Positions 1 through 5,040 of a stretch of 5,040 nt of DNA are shown one piece after another. Below the pieces are notes generated by a model. That model ran no database searches, was not told where the DNA came from, and saw nothing but the letters and a program-made list of their open reading frames with translations. Numbering within the stretch: position 1 is the stretch's first letter; every line of letters starts with the position of its first letter. Origin of the DNA: Loki-b32 sp964493385 (GTDB taxonomy: Archaea > Asgardarchaeota > Lokiarchaeia > Sigyniarchaeales > SOKP01). Both the position numbers and the translations under genes were made by a program. The DNA is taken from positions 1 through 5,040 of the forward strand of contig CAZBNW010000155.1 in assembly GCA_964493385.1 (NCBI GenBank), given 5' to 3'.

Positions 1-405
1 CTTTTAATAGTACTGGTACTTTTTAATACTCTAAGGATAAGTAAATTATGGATAGTGGGTGAGTTCTGGCTTTGGATTATTATAGCGAACGCATTAATAG
101 CTATATTATTTCCTATTACAAAATTCACACGGAAATTTATCACTAAGGGATTAATTTTTGGAGTTATCAATATTTTATTGTTCAGTGGCATTTCTTGGCT
201 TTTACGTAGCTCACTACCTTCTATTTTCTTGAGTCTTTGCTTATATTTTTGGTTAGCATTCTTCGCGACAATGTCGTTTAGTGGATATACGATGGCAACT
301 AGCCCTCGAGAAATTCAAGATGAATATCCCATTTTCAGTAAAATTAATATGGTTTTATTGATAATTGGCCTCATAGCCAAGGCAATTGGTTTCATTTTTT
401 TTTAA
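1..405 (+). CDS. hgcA: C-terminal membrane domain of a probable HgcA (mercury-methylating corrinoid protein), 5' partial
   Basis: The reading frame is open from base 1 to the TAA at 403-405, giving 134 residues with no stop. The GTG at 55 is therefore probably an internal Val and the true start lies left of the window. The visible part is membrane protein: a linker with N-T-L-R-I-S-K-L-W, then hydrophobic helices at about residues 22-39, 49-68, 74-92 and 115-134. Between the last two is the loop MSFSGYTMATSP (91-102) followed by REIQDEYP. From memory, HgcA proteins end in a membrane domain of about five helices with an M-N-F-T-G-x-T-x-x-T-S-x-S-G-V-x-x-E-M signature before the last helix, which this resembles. 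HgcA passes a methyl group from its corrinoid cofactor to Hg(II) at the cytoplasmic membrane. The HgcB-like gene 62 bases downstream supports the call. The corrinoid domain with the N-(V/I)-W-C-A-(A/G)-G-K cap helix is not visible, so an HgcA-like paralogue or other corrinoid-linked membrane protein remains possible. Confidence 0.62.
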   Translation, partial: LLIVLVLFNTLRISKLWIVGEFWLWIIIANALIAILFPITKFTRKFITKGLIFGVINILLFSGISWLLRSSLPSIFLSLCLYFWLAFFATMSFSGYTMATSPREIQDEYPIFSKINMVLLIIGLIAKAIGFIFF

Positions 406-437
406 TATTTTAGAATAAAACAAAATAAATAAGATAA

Positions 438-455
438 AAAAATATTATTAAATTA
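438..455 (+). promoter_or_regulatory. possible TATA-like element before hgcB
   Basis: The 62-base gap between the hgcA-like stop and hgcB is almost pure A/T and contains AAAAATATTATTAAATTA, centred about 22 bases before the GTG at 468. This could be an internal archaeal promoter for hgcB. Since the whole gap is AT-rich, the match may be by chance and the gene may simply be read from the hgcA promoter. Confidence 0.22.
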
Positions 456-467
456 GAGAAAAAAAAG

Positions 468-773
468 GTGGTTATAATAACATTAAAAACAACACAAGTT
501 AAGATCCCAATAATAATTCCTAAAATCTCAATAAACCCTGATCTATGCACTGGCTGTGGTATGTGTGGAGAAATATGTCCATTTGGAATCCCAAAACCAA
601 ATGATGATGGAAAATTCGAAATCCATGAACCAGAACGCTGTACAGAATGCTCTGCATGTAAACGAAATTGCCCTACAATGGCAATAGTATTACAAGAGCG
701 ACAAGGATGTGGTTGTTTATGGAATGCGCGTTATGTTGCTAAAAATCCACAAAATAATAGTTGTTGTGGATAA
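468..773 (+). CDS. hgcB: HgcB-like 2[4Fe-4S] ferredoxin (mercury methylation)
   Basis: This is a 101-residue cytoplasmic ferredoxin. The first cluster motif is C27-x2-C30-x2-C33-x3-C37-P (CTGCGMCGEICP) and the second is C58-x2-C61-x2-C64-x3-C68-P (CTECSACKRNCP). Three further traits match HgcB rather than an ordinary ferredoxin: the second motif resembles the HgcB C-(M/I)-E-C-G-A-C motif, an extra cysteine follows the second cluster (here GCGC, C81 and C83), and the chain ends in a vicinal pair (C99-C100, then Gly). HgcB is thought to reduce the HgcA corrinoid to Co(I), and its extra cysteines are proposed to bind and deliver Hg(II). Length is close to the roughly 95 residues of known HgcB. 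The start is uncertain: no ATG lies in frame near the N-terminus, and GTG at 468 is the best candidate, though AGGTG there could itself look like a ribosome binding site. It probably forms an operon with the gene ending at 405. Confidence 0.7.
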   Translation: MVIITLKTTQVKIPIIIPKISINPDLCTGCGMCGEICPFGIPKPNDDGKFEIHEPERCTECSACKRNCPTMAIVLQERQGCGCLWNARYVAKNPQNNSCCG

Positions 774-833
774 GGACAATTAAATACGTCTCCTTTCTCA
801 AAAAAGTATTATTAATATTTCTCCAAGATTGGT

Positions 834-1754
834 TTAGAACCAAGTCACTTTAGCAGCTTGGCGAACGGGAATTCGAAAATACTTTACCTTAGGAAAACCA
901 ACTGCTAAACTATAAGCTGCAATGTGGTTTTTTGGTAGGTTTATGATATTTGCTACTGATTCAAATAAGTTTATTGCTGCTGTTGCTAAGCCCAATGAAC
1001 ACGTTCCTAAGCCTAATGGTTCTGCTGCTAACATTATGTTGCTAGCTGCTAATGAGCAATCTTGAGCTAAAGTGTATGCTTTTTTAGGCGCATGAATTAT
1101 GATTATTTCACCGCTCCAACGCCAGAACTCCTCACCTCTTTCAATTCCCTTGAGTGTGTCTTTAAAATTTTGAAGCACTCCTTTAACTAGTTCTCTATAT
1201 TCTTTTGGAATTATTGATTTAACTTGACCTCGCTTTTTTGGATCTTCATATGAAACCGCTAATTCTTTTAATCCTCGCGTAACCTCATCTGAAAATTTTT
1301 CTAAAAGTTCTTGGTTGTGAACTATAGTGAAATGTATTGATTGATCATTGCGACCCGTTGGAGCAAGCCTTCCTGCTTCAATGAGTTTGTTCCATAAATC
1401 TTCCGGAATAGGTTGCCGTTTAAACTGTCTAACTGATCTACGTACTTTGATTAGATTTAAAAACGTATCGTAAGTTGGAACATCAAATTCTTCTGTTATT
1501 TCTATAATCTTTTCAATTGGAAAATTCTTTAATTTTATTGCATCAACAGGACAAACTGCTAAGCAATGACCACATTCCATACATGCGATATCTGTTAATC
1601 TCCTCATAACTAGTTTATCCTCTCTAATGTAATAGAGCCGTAATGGGCATTCGCGAACGCAGGCTTCACAATTAGTACAAATAGTAAGATCTACTTCAAT
1701 TTTTGAATTTACCAAGTTTTTAATACTATCTCTTGTCTCAACCATTTTAAACAC
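834..1754 (-). CDS. nitroreductase-family flavoprotein with N-terminal 2[4Fe-4S] ferredoxin domain
   Basis: This is a 306-residue fusion. Residues about 17-76 form a bacterial-type ferredoxin: C26-x2-C29-x2-C32-x3-C36-P and C58-x2-C61-x2-C64-x3-C68-P (ACMECGHCLAVCP). Residues about 100-306 are an FMN-binding nitroreductase domain: the flavin-binding R-R-S-V-R-Q-F (105-111), the A-P-T-G-R-N-D-Q segment (131-138), and G-L-G-T-C-S-L-G (248-255) near the C-terminus. Such fusions are common in strict anaerobes and probably pass electrons between ferredoxin-type clusters and FMN to reduce an unidentified substrate; the true substrate cannot be read from sequence. The protein is cytoplasmic, with no signal peptide or membrane helix. 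Start choice: GTG at 1754 gives 306 residues, but ATG at 1745 (303 residues) is preferable because GAGTG lies at a suitable distance before it. The gene converges on hgcB with a 60-base gap, so a shared pathway is not implied by operon structure. Confidence 0.88.
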   Translation of the reverse strand: MFKMVETRDSIKNLVNSKIEVDLTICTNCEACVRECPLRLYYIREDKLVMRRLTDIACMECGHCLAVCPVDAIKLKNFPIEKIIEITEEFDVPTYDTFLNLIKVRRSVRQFKRQPIPEDLWNKLIEAGRLAPTGRNDQSIHFTIVHNQELLEKFSDEVTRGLKELAVSYEDPKKRGQVKSIIPKEYRELVKGVLQNFKDTLKGIERGEEFWRWSGEIIIIHAPKKAYTLAQDCSLAASNIMLAAEPLGLGTCSLGLATAAINLFESVANIINLPKNHIAAYSLAVGFPKVKYFRIPVRQAAKVTWF

Positions 1755-1770
1755 TCAAATAATAAAATAA

Positions 1771-1782
1771 CTTTAAATTTAG
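1771..1782 (-). promoter_or_regulatory. putative archaeal TATA box of the nitroreductase gene
   Basis: On the minus strand this reads CTAAATTTAAAG, centred about 30 bases before the preferred ATG at 1745. That spacing suits an archaeal TATA box driving a transcript with a very short leader. A second TTTAAA lies just upstream (about 1787-1792). The region is AT-rich, so the exact element is uncertain. It suggests the gene can be transcribed separately from the gelsolin-like gene that ends about 80 bases upstream on the same strand. Confidence 0.35.
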
Positions 1783-1833
1783 AAATTTTAAATTTACTCT
1801 GAAATTGAAACAATCAATAAAGAGCTCGATTTT

Positions 1834-2667
1834 TTAATAACTAAACCTTTTTTCTATCTTTTTTAAAAATTCTTTTTTGGTTAAAATGTCCATTTCCGCA
1901 TTTAACCAACAGAGCTCATCATATGTACAGCTTGATTTGAAGACTTCCTCTGCTTTTCTCTTAATCTCTTCAATAGAGGGCATATCAAGATTCATCTTCT
2001 GAATTTTTTCAGCCAGAAGCCAGCATAACTGGTCGTATGTGTATCCAGCTAGAGAAAGGAAATATGCTGCTTCTTTTATTTGTGTTTTAAAGTCTACTTC
2101 TACCGCTTCTTCTCTTACTTCTTTTATAACAGCAACCTTTCTGTGCTCTTTATTTTTAACTTGAACTGGAGGTTGTTCAAACCTAATAAATTTAACAGTA
2201 GTAGAAGGTTCTTGTACTCTTTGCGGCTCAAACCTCCTGTGAGCTTTAATTTGCTTGAGCCATCTTAGTATTCTCTCTTCAACCTTAACTTCTCTCTCTT
2301 CCGGAGTTCCATTAAGACCAATAGATTTGATACTTTCGGGGGGTACTTCAAATATAAATTCTGGTCGTCGCTCAACTGTCCTACCCGGTATTAATCCTTT
2401 TTCTAAATTATGCATCATAGCTAAAAATGAACCATATTCTCTATTTTGCTTCATGATGAGAATTTTTGCTGAACCCCCACGTTCTTTATCTATCTTCCTT
2501 GCAATGTCCGCAGTAATATCTTTTTTTGCTTGAGATACTTTTAATCCAACCCAAATATAAATAGTATTTTTTTCCTCATCATCAACAAGATATACATCAT
2601 TTTCTTCAAATGATAATTGTTCTATCTTGACTAATTCTCCTTCATCATTAATATTAAATAATTGCAT
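1834..2667 (-). CDS. gelsolin-like domain protein with a C-terminal tandem motif (Asgard-type)
   Basis: This 277-residue protein starts at ATG 2667. Residues about 1-105 look like one gelsolin/ADF-superfamily repeat: the strand N-D-V-Y-L-V-D-D (23-30), the typical I-Y-I-W-V-G (36-41), then a basic helix with K-K-D-I-T-A-D-I-A-R-K-I (48-59), G-G-S-A-K-I-L-I-M (64-72) and a final E-Y-G-S-F-L segment. In eukaryotes these repeats bind, sever or cap actin, often with Ca2+; Asgard archaea carry one- and two-domain versions that act on actin. Residues about 106-195 are a charged, probably disordered linker (many K, R, E). The last 80 residues are predicted helical and contain two copies of T-Y-D-(Q/E)-L-C-W-L-x-A-E, at 210-220 and 248-258. 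I do not recognise this tail. Only one gelsolin repeat is visible, so severing by itself is less likely than binding or scaffolding. The protein is cytoplasmic, with no signal peptide or membrane helix. Confidence 0.8.
   Translation of the reverse strand: MQLFNINDEGELVKIEQLSFEENDVYLVDDEEKNTIYIWVGLKVSQAKKDITADIARKIDKERGGSAKILIMKQNREYGSFLAMMHNLEKGLIPGRTVERRPEFIFEVPPESIKSIGLNGTPEEREVKVEERILRWLKQIKAHRRFEPQRVQEPSTTVKFIRFEQPPVQVKNKEHRKVAVIKEVREEAVEVDFKTQIKEAAYFLSLAGYTYDQLCWLLAEKIQKMNLDMPSIEEIKRKAEEVFKSSCTYDELCWLNAEMDILTKKEFLKKIEKRFSY
1894..2040 (-). repeat. internal protein duplication coding T-Y-D-(Q/E)-L-C-W-L-x-A-E twice
   Basis: Within the gelsolin-like gene, 2008-2040 encodes TYDQLCWLLAE and 1894-1926 encodes TYDELCWLNAE, 38 codons apart. 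Nine of eleven residues are identical, but the codons differ, so this is an old protein-level duplication and not a recent DNA repeat. Cys-Trp in each copy is striking. Each copy probably begins a helix capped by Thr-Tyr-Asp, giving a pair of matching helical hairpins; this structural reading is inference. Confidence 0.7.
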
Positions 2668-2690
2668 GACACACTCTTAAAAGTAAACTC

Positions 2691-2704
2691 TAATAATATA
2701 AAAA
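2691..2704 (-). promoter_or_regulatory. putative TATA box of the gelsolin-like gene
   Basis: On the minus strand this reads TTTTTATATTATTA, centred about 31 bases before the ATG at 2667, which predicts a transcript with a leader of only a few bases. GAGTG lies 2 bases before the ATG, too close for a normal ribosome binding site, which also fits near-leaderless translation. Confidence 0.4.
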
Positions 2705-2735
2705 TAAAGAATTTACAAGTTTAAAAATCTTTTTT

Positions 2736-2772
2736 ACTTAGATAAGTTTTTAATTTCCTTAAGTTTTTTAAT
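2736..2772. promoter_or_regulatory. possible operator region between divergent genes
   Basis: The 171-base divergent spacer (2668-2838) contains a small perfect inverted repeat ACTTA-GA-TAAGT (2736-2747) and two near-identical direct repeats, AAGTTTTTAAT (2744-2754) and AAGTTTTTTAAT (2761-2772), 17 bases apart. It sits between the two putative TATA boxes, so it could bind a regulator of both the gelsolin-like and zinc-ribbon genes. AT richness makes chance matches likely. Confidence 0.2.
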
Positions 2773-2810
2773 AAAAACCCTATTATTTTGTTAAGGACTA
2801 TTTACAATTT

Positions 2811-2821
2811 TTTAACATATA
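2811..2821 (+). promoter_or_regulatory. putative TATA box of the zinc-ribbon gene
   Basis: TTTAACATATA is centred about 23 bases before the ATG at 2839. No Shine-Dalgarno sequence is evident between them (TTTTTTGAAAG only), so a leaderless transcript is likely. Confidence 0.38.
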
Positions 2822-2838
2822 CAAAAATTTTTTGAAAG

Positions 2839-3273
2839 ATGACTAAGGAACCTACTCTCATAGAATATGAAAATATCATCGAGGGATTGATGAAAGAGAA
2901 TGAGAGTCTAAAAGAAAGAATTATTGAATTAGAAGAGAAGATTGAATCAACTAAAAAACCACAATATACAGTTCAAGAAATAACAACTCCTAAAATTGAA
3001 GAAAGCATATCTGTACCTCCTATATTAAAAACAGACGTGATTGTTTCCAAATCTTTTTTTTCTCAAGATACAGTTCCACTCGAAATGGGTAAAGGTCCAA
3101 TTGTTCAAGGAATTTCAAGAAGAGAATGTCCCTTATGCGGGAATAGAAATAAATTACTTATTCATGAAGTACTCGATAGGACTCATATAATATCAGCTTA
3201 TCCGAGAATGTATGGCAAGAAATATAAATGTGGCGATTGTGGACGCGAATGGCGAATACCAGTGGAAATGTAA
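2839..3273 (+). CDS. coiled-coil and C-terminal zinc-ribbon protein, function unknown
   Basis: This 144-residue protein starts at ATG 2839. Residues about 7-38 form a strong coiled coil (Leu/Ile heptads among Glu and Lys, e.g. ENESLKERIIELEEKIES), suggesting a dimer. Residues 39-93 are a linker rich in Pro, Thr, Ile and Val with no clear fold. Residues 95-144 are a zinc ribbon: C97-P-L-C100-G, about 30 residues containing H-E-V-L-D-R-T-H-I-I and Y-P-R-M-Y-G-K-K-Y-K, then C131-G-D-C134-G-R-E-W-R. Four cysteines in CxxC...CxxC spacing should bind one zinc. The ribbon resembles those of transcription-related proteins (TFIIS- or RPB9-like) in layout, but I cannot assign it to a named family. It is cytoplasmic. 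It is transcribed divergently from the gelsolin-like gene, and a shared regulatory region is possible. DNA, RNA or protein binding is inference only. Confidence 0.78.
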   Translation: MTKEPTLIEYENIIEGLMKENESLKERIIELEEKIESTKKPQYTVQEITTPKIEESISVPPILKTDVIVSKSFFSQDTVPLEMGKGPIVQGISRRECPLCGNRNKLLIHEVLDRTHIISAYPRMYGKKYKCGDCGREWRIPVEM

Positions 3274-3429
3274 ACTAAGATTTAATAATTTTTATATGGT
3301 ATAAATTTCAATCTCTTCTAAAAGCAGTAATTGAAAATTCCTTCTTCTAACATGTTCGCGTTTAGTTTTAAATTTGAAACTTCTTTATTAATGTTAAAAA
3401 ACAATTATACTAAAGAAAATGTGAATTAG
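3274..3429. other. non-coding spacer between zinc-ribbon and cupin genes
   Basis: This is 156 bases without an open frame of note or an RNA gene that I recognise. T-rich sequence just after the zinc-ribbon stop (TTTAATAATTTTTAT, 3281-3295) could act as an archaeal U-rich terminator. Near the right end, TTAAAAAACAATTATA (3394-3409) is a possible TATA region for the cupin gene, its right half lying about 25 bases before the ATG at 3430. Nothing else stands out. Confidence 0.4.
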
Positions 3430-3699
3430 ATGAGTGATAAAAATATTAAAAAAGAAATTTTAAATTTAGAATCAATGATTGACTTTCAAGAAGGATCTGT
3501 TATTAGTAGAGCTTTAATCAATAAAGATGTTGGTACAGTTACTTTATTTTCTTTNNNNNNNNNNNNNNNNNNNNNNNNNNNNNNNNNNNNNNNNNNNNNN
3601 NNNNNNNNNNNNNNNNNNNNNNNNNNNNNNNNNNNNNNNNNNNNNNNNNNNNNNTTAGATTTAAAAGAAAAAAGAATTAAGGATAAATTTAAGTATTAA
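3430..3699 (+). CDS. cupin-domain protein, interrupted by an assembly gap
   Basis: Only the first 41 residues (3430-3554, from ATG 3430) are readable with confidence. They include S-M-I-D-F-Q-E-G-S-V-I-S-R-A-L-I and K-D-V-G-T-V-T-L-F-S, which match the usual start of small stand-alone cupins; in those, this is followed by a Gly-rich H-T-A-P-F-D-A metal-binding loop that would lie in the gap. Such proteins are normally about 105-115 residues of double-stranded beta-helix, often metal-binding, and of mostly unknown substrate. After the gap, the same frame reads LDLKEKRIKDKFKY and stops at 3697-3699. The total of 89 codons through the gap is too short for this family, and the gap length is only a placeholder, so whether the tail belongs to the cupin is unproven. 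The start is supported by the similarity beginning soon after it; no clear ribosome binding site is seen. Confidence 0.6.
   Translation: MSDKNIKKEILNLESMIDFQEGSVISRALINKDVGTVTLFSXXXXXXXXXXXXXXXXXXXXXXXXXXXXXXXXXXLDLKEKRIKDKFKY
3555..3654. other. assembly gap (100 N)
   Basis: There are exactly 100 N. This is the conventional placeholder for a scaffold join of unknown length, so distances and reading frame across it cannot be trusted. The flanks may come from contigs joined by read pairs. Confidence 0.97.
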
Positions 3700-3717
3700 T
3701 CACTTTCTTTATCTTAA
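3677..3717. terminator. possible hairpin between convergent cupin tail and transporter genes
   Basis: TTAAGGATAAA (3677-3687) can pair with TTTATCTTAA (3708-3717), with one bulged G and a loop of about 20 bases, overlapping the last codons of the plus-strand frame and followed by A/T-rich sequence. Its place between two converging genes suits a transcription end, but the stem is weak and AT-only apart from one pair. Confidence 0.22.
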
Positions 3718-3729
3718 AAGCGAATAATC

Positions 3730-4980
3730 TTAAGGTGCTTTCGTCTCAGTGTGAAGCTCTCCTTTTTCTAAAATGACACGTTTAGCTAAAATGTATAATA
3801 AAATCATTACTATAATGAAAATCACCGATGCCATCAAAATCGCAGTATAAACTCCAATTATACCAAAAGTATTTGAGAATGGCGCAAGTGTCGTGGGGAC
3901 TAAAGCGATACCGGTAAAATAACCTGCCGTTAATAACCCTGCTAAAACACCACGTCTTTCAGGCGATAATACTTGACTATAATAAGTTATTGCTGTAGAA
4001 AGTATTCCTCCTGAAAATCCTGCTAGGATCCAACCTAACGCTAAAAATATGAATCTTTCTGGATTGGTAATATCTCCAATAACTAGTAAGATTGCTAGGG
4101 AGCAAAATAAGATCAACGAACCTGTAAATAATGGAATTCCTACACCCTTTCTTTTTATTAAATTACCCGTTATTACTCCTGTTATTGCTGCTCCAACACC
4201 AGCTAAACCAAGAACAACTCCTATTAATGTCTCATTTATTACATGAGCTTGTGCCAGTGTTTTCGAAGTCCAGATATTTATTGCTATGTATGTATGTGCG
4301 ATTAAAAAGGCAGATAATATCATCAGAATTACCGTAAATCGACGCCATTCCTTTGAAAGTTGAGATAATACGATACGAATTCCCGACTCATCAGGGATTT
4401 TTTGGGGTGGCCTTTTAGCCTTAATGAAATAAATCAAACAAAAGCAAGTAATTATGATGAATAACACATAGATCGACTGCCAACCAATTAAAATCATCTG
4501 AGAAGCAATTAACGGACCAACCCCAACACCTAAATTTGCGCTAGCACCCAAGTATCCCATTTTCTTAGGAATATTCGCTGGAGATGTAATATCCGTCATT
4601 AAAGCTATGAGAACAGGATTAATAAAACCAAACCCTATCCCTCCTATTACGTTGGCAATTATATACATCTCCAGATTAAACGATAATCCAGCTGTTAACA
4701 TTGCAATCGCAAATAAAATTAAACCCACAATTAATACCGGGATTCTACCTTTAATATCTGAAATTGCACCAGAAAAAAGTTGTGTTATCGCAAATGGGAA
4801 CATAAATGCTGGAATAGCATTTAATATATTATCTGGCGAAACTTGAAAATCGGAAGAAAGAACACCAAATAAGACATTGATTATGTTTCCAGTCAAGGGA
4901 CCTAATAGAAAAAGCAAAAATATTACAAATTCGAGTGATTTTGAATAGCTAGTAGGTTGTTCTTGTGTATTTATAGTCAT
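3730..4980 (-). CDS. major facilitator superfamily (MFS) transporter
   Basis: This is a complete 416-residue protein of the typical 12-helix MFS length. The first half has motif A in the loop between helices 2 and 3, G-A-I-S-D-I-K-G-R-I-P-V (71-82), matching G-x-x-x-D-x-x-G-R-R/K. It also has a motif C-like G-A-S-A-N-L-G-V-G-V-G-P-L (145-157) in helix 5, which is typical of proton-coupled drug:H+ antiporters of the DHA1 (Bcr/CflA-like) type. A weaker second motif A copy, G-N-L-I-K-R-K-G (272-279), starts the second half after a central cytoplasmic loop at about 186-215. It sits in the cytoplasmic membrane and probably exports small molecules; the substrate cannot be told. Start ATG 4980 is fixed by an AGGAG ribosome binding site 5 bases before it. 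It converges with the cupin gene and looks monocistronic within the window. Confidence 0.92.
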   Translation of the reverse strand: MTINTQEQPTSYSKSLEFVIFLLFLLGPLTGNIINVLFGVLSSDFQVSPDNILNAIPAFMFPFAITQLFSGAISDIKGRIPVLIVGLILFAIAMLTAGLSFNLEMYIIANVIGGIGFGFINPVLIALMTDITSPANIPKKMGYLGASANLGVGVGPLIASQMILIGWQSIYVLFIIITCFCLIYFIKAKRPPQKIPDESGIRIVLSQLSKEWRRFTVILMILSAFLIAHTYIAINIWTSKTLAQAHVINETLIGVVLGLAGVGAAITGVITGNLIKRKGVGIPLFTGSLILFCSLAILLVIGDITNPERFIFLALGWILAGFSGGILSTAITYYSQVLSPERRGVLAGLLTAGYFTGIALVPTTLAPFSNTFGIIGVYTAILMASVIFIIVMILLYILAKRVILEKGELHTETKAP

Positions 4981-4985
4981 GTTTT

Positions 4986-4990
4986 CTCCT
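4986..4990 (-). promoter_or_regulatory. Shine-Dalgarno site of the MFS gene
   Basis: AGGAG on the minus strand, 5 bases before the ATG at 4980, is the only canonical ribosome binding site in the window. It implies that this mRNA has a leader, unlike its neighbours. Confidence 0.75.
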
Positions 4991-5018
4991 ATTGGTAATT
5001 CTTATTTAAAGTATTGTT

Positions 5019-5030
5019 TTTTAATTTAAA
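5019..5030 (-). promoter_or_regulatory. putative TATA box of the MFS gene
   Basis: On the minus strand this reads TTTAAATTAAAA, about 45 bases before the ATG, which would give a leader of roughly 20 bases that includes the AGGAG site. A second candidate, TTTAAATAAG (5001-5010), lies closer and would leave almost no leader, so the upstream one is preferred. Confidence 0.38.
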
Positions 5031-5040
5031 GGAAGCTTAT

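Noticed and set aside
55..405. A complete 116-residue membrane protein starting at GTG 55
   Set aside because: The frame is open back to base 1 and encodes sensible sequence there, so the GTG is probably an internal Val codon of a longer gene that begins outside the window.
1772..1795. Repeated TTTAAATTT blocks upstream of the nitroreductase gene as a CRISPR-like or operator repeat
   Set aside because: The stretch is short and pure A/T in an AT-rich genome, with no regular spacers; a TATA-region reading is sufficient.
2080..2533. Two plus-strand open frames (2080-2268 and 2255-2533)
   Set aside because: They lie opposite the gelsolin-like gene, have low-complexity Phe/Ser/Leu-rich products and no recognisable domain; they are antisense shadows.
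3274..3429. A small RNA or tRNA gene in the spacer
   Set aside because: No cloverleaf, C/D box pair or GC-rich stem could be found by eye; weak AT inverted repeats only.
4049..4846. Three plus-strand open frames (4049-4246, 4131-4337, 4607-4846)
   Set aside because: All lie antisense within the transporter gene, and their Ile/Pro/Leu-rich products are what the reverse of membrane-helix codons gives.
3730..4980. The transporter as a mercury or methylmercury exporter linked to hgcAB
   Set aside because: It is about 3 kb away on the opposite strand with three intervening genes and the assembly gap, and it shows no metal-binding Cys or His cluster. Nothing ties it to mercury.

Overview
This AT-rich window most likely comes from an Asgard archaeon, possibly of the Lokiarchaeia type. 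The best evidence is a gelsolin-like domain protein (1834-2667, minus). Actin-regulating gelsolin folds in archaea are known essentially only from Asgard lineages. TATA-like boxes 23-31 bases before start codons, mostly absent Shine-Dalgarno sequences, and several clustered-cysteine iron-sulfur proteins fit an anaerobic archaeon. The exactly 100-base run of N (3555-3654) is a scaffolding gap, so this is a draft or metagenome-assembled contig.

Left end (1-773, plus): the 3' end of a membrane protein gene that runs off the window, followed by a small ferredoxin gene. I read these as the C-terminal membrane domain of HgcA and the ferredoxin HgcB, the gene pair for anaerobic mercury methylation. 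The membrane protein has the right helix pattern and an MSFSG...TSP loop resembling the HgcA MNFTG...TSPSG signature. The ferredoxin has two 4Fe-4S motifs, an extra GCGC motif and a vicinal Cys pair near its C-terminus, as in HgcB. The diagnostic HgcA cap-helix motif lies outside the window, so the call is probable, not proven.

Middle (834-3273): converging on hgcB is a gene for a ferredoxin-nitroreductase fusion (minus). Upstream of it, also minus, is the gelsolin-like protein, whose C-terminal tail carries two copies of a T-Y-D-(Q/E)-L-C-W-L-x-A-E motif 38 residues apart. A 171-base promoter region separates it from a divergent plus-strand gene for a coiled-coil plus zinc-ribbon protein of unknown function.

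Right end (3274-5040): a non-coding stretch of 156 bases, the start of a small cupin gene interrupted by the gap, and a complete 416-residue major facilitator transporter on the minus strand with a clear AGGAG ribosome binding site.

Apart from the hgcA-hgcB pair, the genes look individually transcribed (two convergent pairs, one divergent pair) and do not form one obvious pathway. The items of most interest are a probable mercury-methylation pair in an Asgard-like genome and the gelsolin protein with its unexplained tail repeats.
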